Below, in pieces: positions 1 to 8,094 of a stretch of 19,903 nucleotides of DNA (positions within the stretch are counted from its first letter, which is position 1; each line of letters begins with the position of its first letter). Below the pieces are notes generated by a model, which was given only the letters and a program-made list of their open reading frames with translations, did no database searches and was not told where the DNA came from. Origin of the DNA: Desulfuromonadales bacterium. Lineage in GTDB: Bacteria > Desulfobacterota > Desulfuromonadia > Desulfuromonadales > UBA2294. The stretch is taken from assembly GCA_014859615.1 (NCBI GenBank), contig JACUTX010000026.1, positions 1 to 19,903 on the forward strand, in the 5' to 3' direction. A program made the translations under genes and the position numbers.

Positions 1-60
1 AAGCCCTGTTGCGCCGATGATACTGCATGGGAGACTGTGTGGGAAAGTAGGTCGTTGCCA
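1..60 (+). rRNA. rrf: 5S ribosomal RNA, 3' half (cut by window start)
   Basis: The first 60 bases match the second half of bacterial 5S rRNA. The segment GCGCCGATGATACTG corresponds to the conserved GTAGCGCCGATGGTAGTG region. It is followed by the loop E/helix IV-type segment GGGAGACTGTGTGGGAAAGTAGG and the 3' end GTTGCCA. The 5' half lies outside the window, so the rest of the rRNA operon should be to the left, transcribed rightward. A strong hairpin with a T run follows about 16 bases later. Recognition is by comparison with remembered 5S sequences; the exact 3' end is approximate. Confidence 0.9.
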
Positions 61-70
61 AAATTATTTT

Positions 71-108
71 AAAAAAGCCCATCTCGCAAGAGGTGGGCCT
101 TTTTGTTT
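71..108. terminator. Bidirectional terminator between the rRNA operon and ntrX
   Basis: A 9-bp stem (GCCCATCTC at 77-85 with GAGGTGGGC at 90-98, one G-U pair) closes a GCAA tetraloop. On the plus strand it is followed by CTTTTTGTTT, ending the 5S transcript. On the minus strand the same stem is followed by TTTTTTAAAA, which suits termination of the ntrYX transcript whose last gene stops at 150. A single site can therefore serve two convergent units. Confidence 0.9.
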
Positions 109-149
109 CAATGCAGCAGTAACTCTTTATTCGGGCAAAGATCTGTGCA

Positions 150-1514
150 TTATCCCTTCTTTAACTCTATCTCATACGTTTTAATCTTGCGATGCAGATT
201 GGATCTCTCTATTTCAATCATTTCAGCAGTTTTGGAGACGTTCCAGTTTTGTTCCTTTAGTTTGCGAATAATAAATTCACGTTCAAAGCTATCACGGGCA
301 TCGCGCAGAGAGTCTGGATAGTTTTGGTTCGAGCGGGAATCAAGATTTGAATTTCTGACCGCGATCTCCTGCGGAAGATGCTCAGATTTAATGATCATGT
401 CAGGAGTCATGATCACCAGCCGCTCAGCTATGTTTTTCAACTCGCGCACGTTGCCAGGCCAGGAATATGCGGCTAGCGCCTCAATCGCACCAGCATCGAA
501 AGACTTTTCCGGCCGCCCTTCCTGTTGACAGAAGAATCTGAGAAAGTGTTTAGCTAAGGGGATAACATCGGCGGTGCGCTCTCGCAGTGGCGGAACATGA
601 AAGGGGAGGACGTTCAACCTGTAAAAAAGGTCTTCTCGAAAATTCCCCTCACGAATTTGCGTCCCCAGATCTTTATTGGTTGCAGCAATGACCCTGACAT
701 CGACCTCTATGGTTCGACTGCCGCCGACCCTCTCAAATTTTTTCTCCTGTAAAATGCGCAAAATTTTAGCCTGAGTCTTCAGACTCATGTCACCTATCTC
801 ATCGAGAAAAAGAGTGCCGTCATTGGCCAGGTCAAATTTACCTTTGCGCTGTGCCGTGGCGCCGGTAAACGCACCCTTTTCGTGACCGAACAATTCCGAT
901 TCGATTAACTCTTCAGGGATCGCAGCGCAATTTACTTCAACAAAAGGCTTTGCATTGCGCAGTGACTGGGAGTGGATTGATCGGGCGACGAGCTCTTTAC
1001 CGGTACCGTTTTCACCTGTAATAAGAACCCATCCAGAAGTGGGTGCTGCGAGTTCGATCTGTTTTTTTAGTTCGAGTATCGGGGCACTGCTGCCGATCAT
1101 TTCATGCTCTTTGGCAATAGATGCTTTAAGAGCGCGATTTTCATTGACCAGCTGACCGACCCTGTTCGCCTGTTCAATGCTGTGCAGAACCTTTTCGAGT
1201 GAGAGGGGTTTCTCAATGAAATCAAAGGCACCAAGACGCGTCGCTTTTACCGCGGTCTCTATTGTTCCGTGTCCACTCATCATAATGACTGTCTGCTCCG
1301 GGAATTCTTCACGGATCTGGCGCAGGGTGGCGATACCATCGCGGCCCGGCATCCAGATATCGAGCAGAACCAGATCGATTGATTCAGCTCTTAATTTATC
1401 GAGTCCTTGTTCTCCGTTTTCTGCAACCAGCACAGTGAACCCTTCATCCTGAAGGATGTCGGCCAGGCTTTTTCTTATGTTGGCTTCATCGTCAATAATC
1501 AGAATCTGTTTCAT
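150..1514 (-). CDS. ntrX: NtrX-family sigma-54-dependent response regulator
   Basis: This 454-residue protein is a cytoplasmic transcription activator, the likely partner of the sensor kinase encoded just upstream. Residues 1-120 form a receiver domain with the acidic pocket D8/D9, phospho-acceptor D52 in LVLLDIWMPGRDG, S80 and K102. Residues about 140-370 form a sigma-54 AAA+ domain with Walker A GENGTGKE (167-174), an intact GAFTGA sigma-54 contact loop (214-219) and Walker B LFLDEI (235-240). The C-terminus has a Fis-type helix-turn-helix (SKTAEMIEIERSNLHRKIK). The start ATG overlaps the ntrY stop as ATGA (1511-1514), implying translational coupling, with AGAGGAA upstream inside ntrY. In other bacteria NtrYX affects nitrogen, respiration or envelope genes; the target here cannot be read from the sequence. 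NtrX versus another NtrC-family name rests on the NtrY-type partner. Confidence 0.93.
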   Translation of the reverse strand: MKQILIIDDEANIRKSLADILQDEGFTVLVAENGEQGLDKLRAESIDLVLLDIWMPGRDGIATLRQIREEFPEQTVIMMSGHGTIETAVKATRLGAFDFIEKPLSLEKVLHSIEQANRVGQLVNENRALKASIAKEHEMIGSSAPILELKKQIELAAPTSGWVLITGENGTGKELVARSIHSQSLRNAKPFVEVNCAAIPEELIESELFGHEKGAFTGATAQRKGKFDLANDGTLFLDEIGDMSLKTQAKILRILQEKKFERVGGSRTIEVDVRVIAATNKDLGTQIREGNFREDLFYRLNVLPFHVPPLRERTADVIPLAKHFLRFFCQQEGRPEKSFDAGAIEALAAYSWPGNVRELKNIAERLVIMTPDMIIKSEHLPQEIAVRNSNLDSRSNQNYPDSLRDARDSFEREFIIRKLKEQNWNVSKTAEMIEIERSNLHRKIKTYEIELKKG

Positions 1515-3775
1515 AATGCATATTCCTCTGTTTCCAGGGCGTTTCCGCTCACAGGGAGTTCAACAATAAACGTTGTCCCCTTCGGTTCATTCTTTTTAAC
1601 GCGGATATAACCGTTATGATCGGAAATTATTGTTGCAACAATCGCAAGACCTAATCCTGTCCCGGCTTTTTTTGTTGAAAAATAGGGTTCAAACAGACGC
1701 GGTTTGTCTTCAGCAGGAATACCGCACCCATTGTCGGATATGGAAAAGCTTGCCATTTTCAGATCCGGGTTGAAATCGCTGCGGATCTCAATTTTTCCGG
1801 AATCTGAAATGGCTCCGATTGCATTATCGATCAAATTAATACAGACCCGTTTGATCTGGTCTCGATCGATGTTGAACTCCGGCAGATTGGGGTTCTGTTT
1901 CAGGGTGAAGGTGATGTCCGAGTGGCCATCCTGATAAAGACTGGTCACTTCAGACAGAACAGTATTCAATTGGCCCGGCTCTGGATTACTGGCAGGCATG
2001 CGAGCGAAATTTGAGAATTCATTAACCAGATTCTTCAGATCATCGACCTGGCTGATAATAACACTGGTACAGTCGTCAAAGACAGTCTCATCCTCATTGA
2101 AATAGCCGAGATATTTGCGGCGTAAACGTTGTGCAGAGAGCTGGATTGGTGTCAGCGGATTTTTGATTTCATGCGCAATGCGGCGGGCTACCTCGCGCCA
2201 TGCGGCCATTCTCTGAGCCTTGAGGAGCTGGGTGAGGTCGTCAAATATAACAACTGTCCCCATGAACTCCCCGGATTCGTCCAGCAGGTTGGAGACCGTG
2301 ACGTGCAGCGTTAATTTGTTTTCACCGATCTGGAGTGTCAGCTGTTTGCGAATGGAGTCTTTTTTTGAGGCACGCAGTTCATCAAGGGTTTCGGTCATTA
2401 ATGGAAGGTGGTCGGGATGCACCACATCGAGGAAGCTTTGCCCTAATATACTCTTGGCGTTGAGTTGAAACAGTTGTTCTGCTGCGGTGTTGACCGTGGT
2501 CAGATGGCCATGTTTGTCGCTAGAGATGATTCCGGCGGTCACATTACGCAATACGATTTCCATATACCGACGGCGCTGTTCAAGTTCCAGATTGGATGAT
2601 TGCAGTTCCTGATTGGTTTCTGTTAAACGAAGGCGCCCGCGACGCAGGTCGCCAGTCATTGTGTTGAACGAATCGATCAGGATCCCGACTTCATCGTCAC
2701 TTCTTACGTCGATCTGAATATCCAGGTCACCTTCAGCGACTCTTTTTGTTGCTTCGGCTAATTCCTGTATTGGGACCGAAATCCCACGCGCAATATGAAA
2801 GCCGAACCAGGTGGCAAGAAAAATTATGACCAGAGCAATTAACAAAAGAAAAATCAGGTACCACGATTTAATGCTCCCTTTGATCATTTTCGAGTTTTTA
2901 TACTGTTCATACGAACTCGAAATCTCTTTCATTTTTTCTACAAGGGAGAAGGGGACGTAGTAATTAACAACGACGGCTCCGACAATGTCGTTGGGGTTCC
3001 AGTTGGAGTAGATTGGTACAATACCGCGAATCAGATCTGCTCGTCCGATCGGGGTAATCTTGCTGAAACGTCTCCCTTCCAATGCTTCGCGAATATTATC
3101 AGAGCCGGGGTTTGTGAAATCAGAGGTAGGTACTTGCGGATTTGAAGAGCGCACCAGCTCTTCAAATGTTGATGAAAAAACTTCGACGATGCCAAGATTG
3201 TACTCTTGTTGTTTTTTCTGAATCACCGATTCGAGCAGTGATAGATTTTCTTGCTTCAGGAGTCGTTCCTCTTTAATGATACTGGCAAGCTGGTCAGCAT
3301 AATAGAGAGCATTGGCGGCAGAGTTTTTATAGTAGATCTGGGCGACATCTAACGATTCCTGCAACGATGTTTCAATCTGTTGATTAAACCAGTTGTCGAT
3401 AGAATTTGTAATCAATCCCGCTGAGACGAAATACAACAACATTGTCGGTATCAAAGAGAGCGCAACAAAGGAGAGAACAAGTTTCGAACGCAGGCGAGCG
3501 CCTGGGACTCCCCTGCGCCGTTCTAGCAAAAGTTTAAGCAAATTCCGAAAGACTAAAAACAGAAAAAGAATGATCAATAAAATGTTGATGTTGATGATGG
3601 CCAGCACCAGGATGCTGTTGGAGACCGGAAGCTTTTCCGCAATTTCGAAAAGCTGCTTTTCGAACAGGGAAAAGACAAACAGCAGAGCGATCACCGCAAA
3701 GGCAATCAGCCATTCACGATAAATCTTGCGCCGCGGATTTGAGCGAGGAGATGGTGTTGTGGGGACAGTTGCCAT
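1511..3775 (-). CDS. ntrY: NtrY-family membrane sensor histidine kinase
   Basis: A 754-residue inner-membrane histidine kinase that should phosphorylate the NtrX-like regulator. There are three hydrophobic segments near residues 22-40, 52-76 and 95-120, then an extracytoplasmic region of about 190 residues, a fourth segment near 315-340, a HAMP linker, a PAS domain near 410-520, an H box with His535 (VARRIAHEIKNPLTPIQ, typical of NtrY), and an ATPase domain with SDNGCGIPAED and GTGLGLAIV. I chose ATG at 3775 (MATVPTTPSPRS). The frame stays open to a TTG at 3835, but that codon lies inside the -35 element of the likely promoter, so the longer form should not be translated. It is separated from lpxC by a terminator and has its own promoter. 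Confidence 0.92.
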   Translation of the reverse strand: MATVPTTPSPRSNPRRKIYREWLIAFAVIALLFVFSLFEKQLFEIAEKLPVSNSILVLAIININILLIILFLFLVFRNLLKLLLERRRGVPGARLRSKLVLSFVALSLIPTMLLYFVSAGLITNSIDNWFNQQIETSLQESLDVAQIYYKNSAANALYYADQLASIIKEERLLKQENLSLLESVIQKKQQEYNLGIVEVFSSTFEELVRSSNPQVPTSDFTNPGSDNIREALEGRRFSKITPIGRADLIRGIVPIYSNWNPNDIVGAVVVNYYVPFSLVEKMKEISSSYEQYKNSKMIKGSIKSWYLIFLLLIALVIIFLATWFGFHIARGISVPIQELAEATKRVAEGDLDIQIDVRSDDEVGILIDSFNTMTGDLRRGRLRLTETNQELQSSNLELEQRRRYMEIVLRNVTAGIISSDKHGHLTTVNTAAEQLFQLNAKSILGQSFLDVVHPDHLPLMTETLDELRASKKDSIRKQLTLQIGENKLTLHVTVSNLLDESGEFMGTVVIFDDLTQLLKAQRMAAWREVARRIAHEIKNPLTPIQLSAQRLRRKYLGYFNEDETVFDDCTSVIISQVDDLKNLVNEFSNFARMPASNPEPGQLNTVLSEVTSLYQDGHSDITFTLKQNPNLPEFNIDRDQIKRVCINLIDNAIGAISDSGKIEIRSDFNPDLKMASFSISDNGCGIPAEDKPRLFEPYFSTKKAGTGLGLAIVATIISDHNGYIRVKKNEPKGTTFIVELPVSGNALETEEYAL

Positions 3776-3795
3776 GCGCGCACTTTCGACTATGG

Positions 3796-3831
3796 ATAAC
3801 CGATTGATAATAGGACACGTGTGTCGGTTAT
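3796..3831. promoter_or_regulatory. Inverted repeat over the ntrYX promoter (candidate operator)
   Basis: ATAACCGA at 3796-3803 and TCGGTTAT at 3824-3831 form a perfect 8-bp inverted repeat with a 20-base gap. One arm touches the -35 element and the other the expected transcription start. Most of the repeat precedes the start, so it is better read as a DNA-binding site than an RNA hairpin. Autoregulation by NtrX is possible but not shown. Confidence 0.45.
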
Positions 3832-3835
3832 GCAA
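3807..3835 (-). promoter_or_regulatory. Likely sigma-70 promoter of ntrYX
   Basis: On the minus strand, TTGCAT (3830-3835) and TATTAT (3807-3812) are separated by exactly 17 bases. The predicted transcript starts near 3800, giving a leader of about 25 bases before the ntrY ATG at 3775. The site lies just after the lpxC terminator, where a new promoter is expected. The call is by consensus match only. Confidence 0.65.
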
Positions 3836-3840
3836 GCGTA

Positions 3841-3875
3841 CGAAAAGAAAAAGGCAGCCTGCTCAGCTGCCTTCT
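3841..3875 (-). terminator. Terminator of lpxC
   Basis: AAGGCAGC (3851-3858) and GCTGCCTT (3866-3873) form a perfect 8-bp stem with a 7-base loop. On the minus strand the stem is followed by TTTCTTTTC. It lies about 30 bases after the lpxC stop and separates lpxC from ntrYX. Confidence 0.85.
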
Positions 3876-3901
3876 TTCATTCTGTCTATTAAAGCGTTAC
3901 G

Positions 3902-4834
3902 TCAGGCCTTGTTGTAAGCAAGCAGACCGTGGAGGCCTTCGCTGCTTTCCACGCGTGCAGCATGACGAAGCTCTTCATCGTTAAATTCGACCAGCTGCCA
4001 ATGATCCGGCGAAGCGAGAATTTTTTCAACCATCAAATGGTTGATATCATGTCCGGATTTATAGGTGCGGATATGGCCCAGTACGGGGTAGCCGATCAGA
4101 CTGAAATCACCGATTGTGTCGAGGATCTTGTGCCGGACAAACTCGTCATTGAAGCGCAAACCATCCGGATTCATTACCCCTTTTTTATCGATTACAATCG
4201 CATTTTCAAGCGACCCCCCCCGCGCCAGACCATTCGCCTTGAGAAATTCCACCTCCTCAAGGAAGCCGAAGGTTCTGGCAGGTGCGATCTCCTTTGAGAA
4301 CAGCTCTGTGGAATGTTTGATCGATCGATGTTGCAGGGCGATACTTGGGTGGTCAAAGGCGATATCCGAAGTAATACGAAAAAATCGTGACGGAATAATA
4401 TTGATCCGTTTTTCACCATCGATAAATGAGAGTGGCTTGCGGATTGCCAGATAAGCACGACTCTTGGTAAGGGTCCGAATCCCGACTGAGCGTAAAGCTT
4501 TAAGGAAGGGCTCTGCGCTACCATCCATTATCGGGACTTCCGGTCCATCAATGTCGACATGCAAATTATCGATTTCGAGTGAATAAAGAGCCGCCATAAA
4601 ATGTTCAACAGTCGAGACGCTCAGACCGGCTTTGCCGAGAACTGTTGCCATGCGGGTATCGATAACGTTAGCCGAGCGCGCTTCTATCGCTACTCTGCGG
4701 TCGCCATCCTGGCGATAAAATATAACGCCGGTGTCGGCTTCAGCAGGGCGCAGATTCATCGAGATCTGCTCGCCTGTGTGTAACCCGATTCCGGATATGG
4801 TTAATGGCTTGGCAACAGTGCTTTGAAATATCAT
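3902..4834 (-). CDS. lpxC: UDP-3-O-acyl-N-acetylglucosamine deacetylase
   Basis: LpxC is a cytoplasmic zinc enzyme that removes the acetyl group from UDP-3-O-acyl-GlcNAc, the committed step of lipid A synthesis. The 310-residue length is normal for the family. Visible landmarks are E77-H78 in STVEHFMAAL, the HKILD motif with H235, K236 and D239, and H262 in SGHDINHL; H78, H235 and D239 are the expected zinc ligands and E77 and H262 the catalytic residues. The start is ATG at 4834, giving MIFQSTVAKPLTISGIGLHTG, which aligns with the family N-terminus. The ribosome-binding site is weak. It is a single-gene unit with its own promoter and terminator. The enzyme shows that the organism makes lipopolysaccharide. 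Confidence 0.97.
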   Translation of the reverse strand: MIFQSTVAKPLTISGIGLHTGEQISMNLRPAEADTGVIFYRQDGDRRVAIEARSANVIDTRMATVLGKAGLSVSTVEHFMAALYSLEIDNLHVDIDGPEVPIMDGSAEPFLKALRSVGIRTLTKSRAYLAIRKPLSFIDGEKRINIIPSRFFRITSDIAFDHPSIALQHRSIKHSTELFSKEIAPARTFGFLEEVEFLKANGLARGGSLENAIVIDKKGVMNPDGLRFNDEFVRHKILDTIGDFSLIGYPVLGHIRTYKSGHDINHLMVEKILASPDHWQLVEFNDEELRHAARVESSEGLHGLLAYNKA

Positions 4835-4885
4835 AACAAAAAGTGTGCTTTCAGTTTGTGTTTGAGTTGTTTACAAGTGGTGACC

Positions 4886-4914
4886 ATAATATGACTATAC
4901 AAAAAAAGTGCCAA
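4886..4914 (-). promoter_or_regulatory. Likely sigma-70 promoter of lpxC
   Basis: On the minus strand, TTGGCA (4909-4914) and TATTAT (4886-4891) are separated by 17 bases that include a run of seven T. The predicted start near 4879 gives a leader of about 45 bases. The gap between ubiB and lpxC (4835-5035, 201 bases) holds this promoter and otherwise AT-rich sequence; I see no terminator for ubiB in it. Confidence 0.65.
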
Positions 4915-5035
4915 TATTTAGTTTTTTATAAATATCTGATTTTTAAAGAGAATGTAAGGTTCTGAGAGGTGCTGGTTACATCGCATGGTGGTAGGAAATC
5001 ACAGGTGTGGACAATATGACACACATTTTGCTTAT

Positions 5036-6727
5036 CTACAGCCGACCGGAGCGCAGGATCCCGATTGCCAGCCAGAGTCCCAGCAGGCCGGCAATGGTGT
5101 AGCCGGCCAGACCGAGAGCCGGAAAGCCGAGGAGCTGAGGGCCTTTGTTGATTTGCATGATAAGGGATGATCCGACGATGATCGAGCCGATGAGCAGACT
5201 GAATGATAATCTGTTGCTCGCTTTATCAAGGTCGGTGATCAATCGCTCAAGTCCGCGGTGTTCCAAGTCTATTTTAAAGTTATTCCGGTTGATGCGATTA
5301 ATAAATTCTTTCAGATCTTTCGGCAGGCTGCGCAGGAGGTTGAAGTAGGCGTAGCTGACACTCTCTGCCTCTCGTTTCAGGTTTCCGACGCTGACACGCT
5401 CATGAATGACGCGTTCGATAAACGGCTTGAGATTGTCCGCAATATTAAAGTCAGGGTCGAGCTGTTTACCAAGTCCTTCCATCGAGACAAGAGCCTTGGC
5501 GAGAAGAATAAGGTCTGCCGGAAACTTGATGTGGTGGCGTTGTAAAATTTCGATAAATTCGGCGACGAGCCGTCCTGAATCGATTCTCTGCAGTGAAATT
5601 TCGTAATAATCGTCCATGAAATCGGACATGTCACGCTTCATCTGTTTCTGATCCGTATCGTCAGTGATCTCTCCGGAGTAGAGGAGCTGGTTGATGATCC
5701 GGTCAACATCCCTGCTGACAATTGCCAGAATAATATCGATTAAATGAAACTTAAGTGCTTCATCCAGATGTCCGACCATACCGTAATCGAGCATACAGAT
5801 GACATTTCCTGGCGCAACCAGGATGTTCCCTGGGTGGGGGTCGCCGTGAAACAGACCATGAACCAGGACTTGTGAAAGAAATGTATTGGCTCCATTGCTG
5901 GCGATGGTTTTAAGATCGTAACCGGCCGCTTCCAGCCGGGTAAAAGCATTAATTTTTATCCCTTCCACATAGGACATTGTCAAGATGGTCGGCCCAGTAT
6001 AATCCCAGAAGACTTGAGGAATCAGAACGGTTTTGTCGTCCTTGAAATTTGCAGCGAAGCGATCGATGGCCCGCCCTTCACGGGTATAGTCAAGCTCGCG
6101 GCGTATAATGCGACGAAATTCTTTGACGATTGCGATCGGTTCGGTAATCATCTCCTCTGAGAGATGATTTTCAATCAGATAAGCGAGCCCCATCAGGATA
6201 TCGAGGTCTGTCTCAATGGTCTTTTCAATGTCGGGGCGCTGAATTTTAACAACAACGTCTTCGCCTGTTTTAAGTCGGGCTCTGTGAACCTGCCCGATCG
6301 AAGCGGCGGCAATCGGCTTGTCAGAAAATTCTGCGAACAGATTGTCGCTGGTCGTTCCCAATTCTCTGAAGATCTGCTGATGAACCTTGTTGTCATCAAA
6401 CGCCGGGACATTGTCCTGAAGTTTTCGGAACTCTTCTGAATAGTCATAGGGGATAAGATCGGGGCGTGTCGAGAGTGTCTGCCCCAGTTTGACAAAGGTT
6501 GGCCCAAGTTCTTCCATGGCCAGGCGCAAACGTTGCGGTGTGCTCAGACGCTCAATTTCCTTGGACGGAGCACCAAGCGTAACGATGCGGCGACCGAGCT
6601 CAATATAGTAGTCGATATTCAACTGCTCAATAACTTGGCCGAAACCATACTTGATTAAAATACCAAGAATTTGTCTGTAACGGCGAATGGAGCGGATGTT
6701 TCGATTAATTCGAGTGAAGGCAATCAT
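5036..6727 (-). CDS. ubiB: AarF/UbiB-family atypical kinase
   Basis: A 563-residue protein of the ADCK/UbiB family, membrane-anchored ATP-binding proteins that support quinone synthesis or lipid handling by an unclear mechanism. Family signatures are KLGQ (80-83, the KxGQ motif), the alanine-rich loop AAASIGQ (140-146) that replaces the usual glycine loop, K161 in VVVKIQRP, HGDPHPGN (294-301) with D296, and the metal motif DYG (314-316). Two hydrophobic helices near residues 505-555 form the C-terminal membrane anchor. The gene starts 7 bases after the stop of the phasin-like gene, so the two are probably co-translated. Organisms of this type usually carry menaquinone, so the name refers to family membership and does not establish ubiquinone synthesis. 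Confidence 0.93.
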   Translation of the reverse strand: MIAFTRINRNIRSIRRYRQILGILIKYGFGQVIEQLNIDYYIELGRRIVTLGAPSKEIERLSTPQRLRLAMEELGPTFVKLGQTLSTRPDLIPYDYSEEFRKLQDNVPAFDDNKVHQQIFRELGTTSDNLFAEFSDKPIAAASIGQVHRARLKTGEDVVVKIQRPDIEKTIETDLDILMGLAYLIENHLSEEMITEPIAIVKEFRRIIRRELDYTREGRAIDRFAANFKDDKTVLIPQVFWDYTGPTILTMSYVEGIKINAFTRLEAAGYDLKTIASNGANTFLSQVLVHGLFHGDPHPGNILVAPGNVICMLDYGMVGHLDEALKFHLIDIILAIVSRDVDRIINQLLYSGEITDDTDQKQMKRDMSDFMDDYYEISLQRIDSGRLVAEFIEILQRHHIKFPADLILLAKALVSMEGLGKQLDPDFNIADNLKPFIERVIHERVSVGNLKREAESVSYAYFNLLRSLPKDLKEFINRINRNNFKIDLEHRGLERLITDLDKASNRLSFSLLIGSIIVGSSLIMQINKGPQLLGFPALGLAGYTIAGLLGLWLAIGILRSGRL

Positions 6728-6734
6728 TATGAAG

Positions 6735-7037
6735 TCAGCCGGTTTCCTTTAAACGCTTTGCAAGCTGGGTAACTTTTTTCTGCAAGGCGTCAAACTCTTT
6801 TTGACTGACCAGACCGAGTCGATTCAGGTTTTTCTCAACCTCTGCGCGAGCAATTTCTTCCAGTTTCTGACGATTCTCCTCGGCAACCTTTTTAAGGTTG
6901 TCCAGCAAAGAACGCCCCTCCTCCTCGCTGAGATTAAATCTTTTTTTGAGGTCATCAACCAATTCTTCAGCTTTTTTCTGACTCAAAGCGAGCACCCCGA
7001 TACCTGCCAACACTGTTTTTTCAATTAGGTCTATCAT
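6735..7037 (-). CDS. Phasin-like coiled-coil protein (COG3937 type)
   Basis: A 100-residue protein. Residues about 1-20 (MIDLIEKTVLAGIGVLAL) form a short amphipathic or hydrophobic stretch. This is followed by highly charged helical sequence with a LVDDLKKRFNLSEEEG segment typical of polyhydroxyalkanoate granule-associated (phasin-superfamily) proteins. The C-terminus (LVSQKEFDALQKKVTQLAKR) is a coiled coil that also resembles the end of UbiK/YqiC. ATG at 7037 is chosen because AAGGAGG lies 4 bases before it; an upstream TTG at 7058 precedes the ribosome-binding site. Tight coupling to ubiB suggests a role alongside that kinase at the membrane and not necessarily in polymer storage; no PHA synthase is in view. 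Confidence 0.8.
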   Translation of the reverse strand: MIDLIEKTVLAGIGVLALSQKKAEELVDDLKKRFNLSEEEGRSLLDNLKKVAEENRQKLEEIARAEVEKNLNRLGLVSQKEFDALQKKVTQLAKRLKETG

Positions 7038-7048
7038 ACTGCCTCCTT
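7038..7048 (-). promoter_or_regulatory. Strong ribosome-binding site fixing the phasin-like start
   Basis: On the minus strand AAGGAGG (7042-7048) precedes ATG at 7037 by 4 bases. It rules out the upstream in-frame TTG at 7058 as the start. Confidence 0.85.
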
Positions 7049-7110
7049 TTGTTCGCAAGTTATTCTAGTCGGTTACAACTGTATCACATCGGAATCACGG
7101 CGCAAATGAA

Positions 7111-8076
7111 TCAATTTTTTGACTTTAGCAGTAAGCTGGTCGCGAGACGACCTGATTCAATCGCTTCAGCCGCCTTGTGAAATTCAAGCAAAGTTATGGT
7201 GTTCAATTCCGGACGGACAAGAAAATCGACTGTCTCCTGATTCAGACGCAAACTATTGATCTGGTTTTCAAGGATAGCGACACTCTGGGCAAAAACCCTG
7301 AATATCCCTGGTGGATTTCGCTCTTTTTCGTATGACTCTTCCGGTTTATAATGATCTTGCGACGTCCAGATTTCGCTGAAGGTTCGTTCAACCCACTCCC
7401 GGGTAAATCGTTTCAGAAGCGGTTTTTTGGCTCGTGATCGACTCGTGTCAGGAGCAAATGTTTCGCTGAAATGTTTGTCAACCACCGGGATGGCACAGAC
7501 GCCGATGACGGTTTCAGCACCCATCTGCCTAACCACATCCGTCGGCACAGGAGCACAGAGGCCGCCATCGACCAGAAAACGATTACCAACGCGCACCGGT
7601 GAAAACAGGCCCGGAAAAGAGATTGCAGCGAGAATGGCCGGTAGCAACAAACCTTGCCGAATCACGATTAATTCGCCGGTTTCGATATCGGTAGTGGTGA
7701 CCGCCAGGGGGATCTTTAACTCTTCAAAGGTCGTGACCGGTAAAAGCTCCTTAATGAATCGAGCAACCTTGCGACTGTCCATCAGGCCAGAGGAGAGAAT
7801 GTTCGGCCCGAGCATTCCAGCGAGTTTACGCCAGTTAAGTTCGCAGGCCACCTGTTTGAGGCGGGAGACTGGAACACCTGAAGCGTAGAGAGCACCGATC
7901 AGGGCGCCGATGGATGTTCCGGCTAGAAGGTCAATTCGGACCTGAAATTCTTCAAGGGTGTGTAAAACGCCAATGTGACAAAATCCCCTGGCCGCACCGC
8001 TGCCGAGGGCCAGGCCGGTGATTCGATCGACGGGGATTTTACTTTCCACAACTGCTGCTGTGTCGAAGTCAGTCAT
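7111..8076 (-). CDS. Patatin-like phospholipase (RssA/YchK family)
   Basis: A 321-residue serine hydrolase of the bacterial patatin family, expected to act on membrane phospholipids or other acyl esters. The glycine-rich oxyanion loop GSGAARG (25-31), the nucleophile elbow GTSIG with S55, and the DGG motif with D170 make a complete Ser-Asp dyad. No signal peptide is visible, so the enzyme is probably cytoplasmic. The ATG at 8076 lies 18 bases after the queH stop, and the phasin-like gene follows after 73 bases, so it is probably co-transcribed with both. The shine-dalgarno match is weak (GAAAGA far upstream). The substrate cannot be deduced. Confidence 0.9.
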   Translation of the reverse strand: MTDFDTAAVVESKIPVDRITGLALGSGAARGFCHIGVLHTLEEFQVRIDLLAGTSIGALIGALYASGVPVSRLKQVACELNWRKLAGMLGPNILSSGLMDSRKVARFIKELLPVTTFEELKIPLAVTTTDIETGELIVIRQGLLLPAILAAISFPGLFSPVRVGNRFLVDGGLCAPVPTDVVRQMGAETVIGVCAIPVVDKHFSETFAPDTSRSRAKKPLLKRFTREWVERTFSEIWTSQDHYKPEESYEKERNPPGIFRVFAQSVAILENQINSLRLNQETVDFLVRPELNTITLLEFHKAAEAIESGRLATSLLLKSKN

Positions 8077-8094
8077 CGATCGTCGGATCTTTCG

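Noticed and set aside
3776..3835. N-terminal extension of NtrY from a TTG codon
   Set aside because: The TTG is part of the predicted -35 element and the extension contains the -10 element and inverted repeat, so it should not be transcribed in full.
7427..7888. A 153-codon plus-strand frame
   Set aside because: It is antisense to the patatin-like gene with its intact catalytic motifs, and has no ribosome-binding site or recognisable domain.
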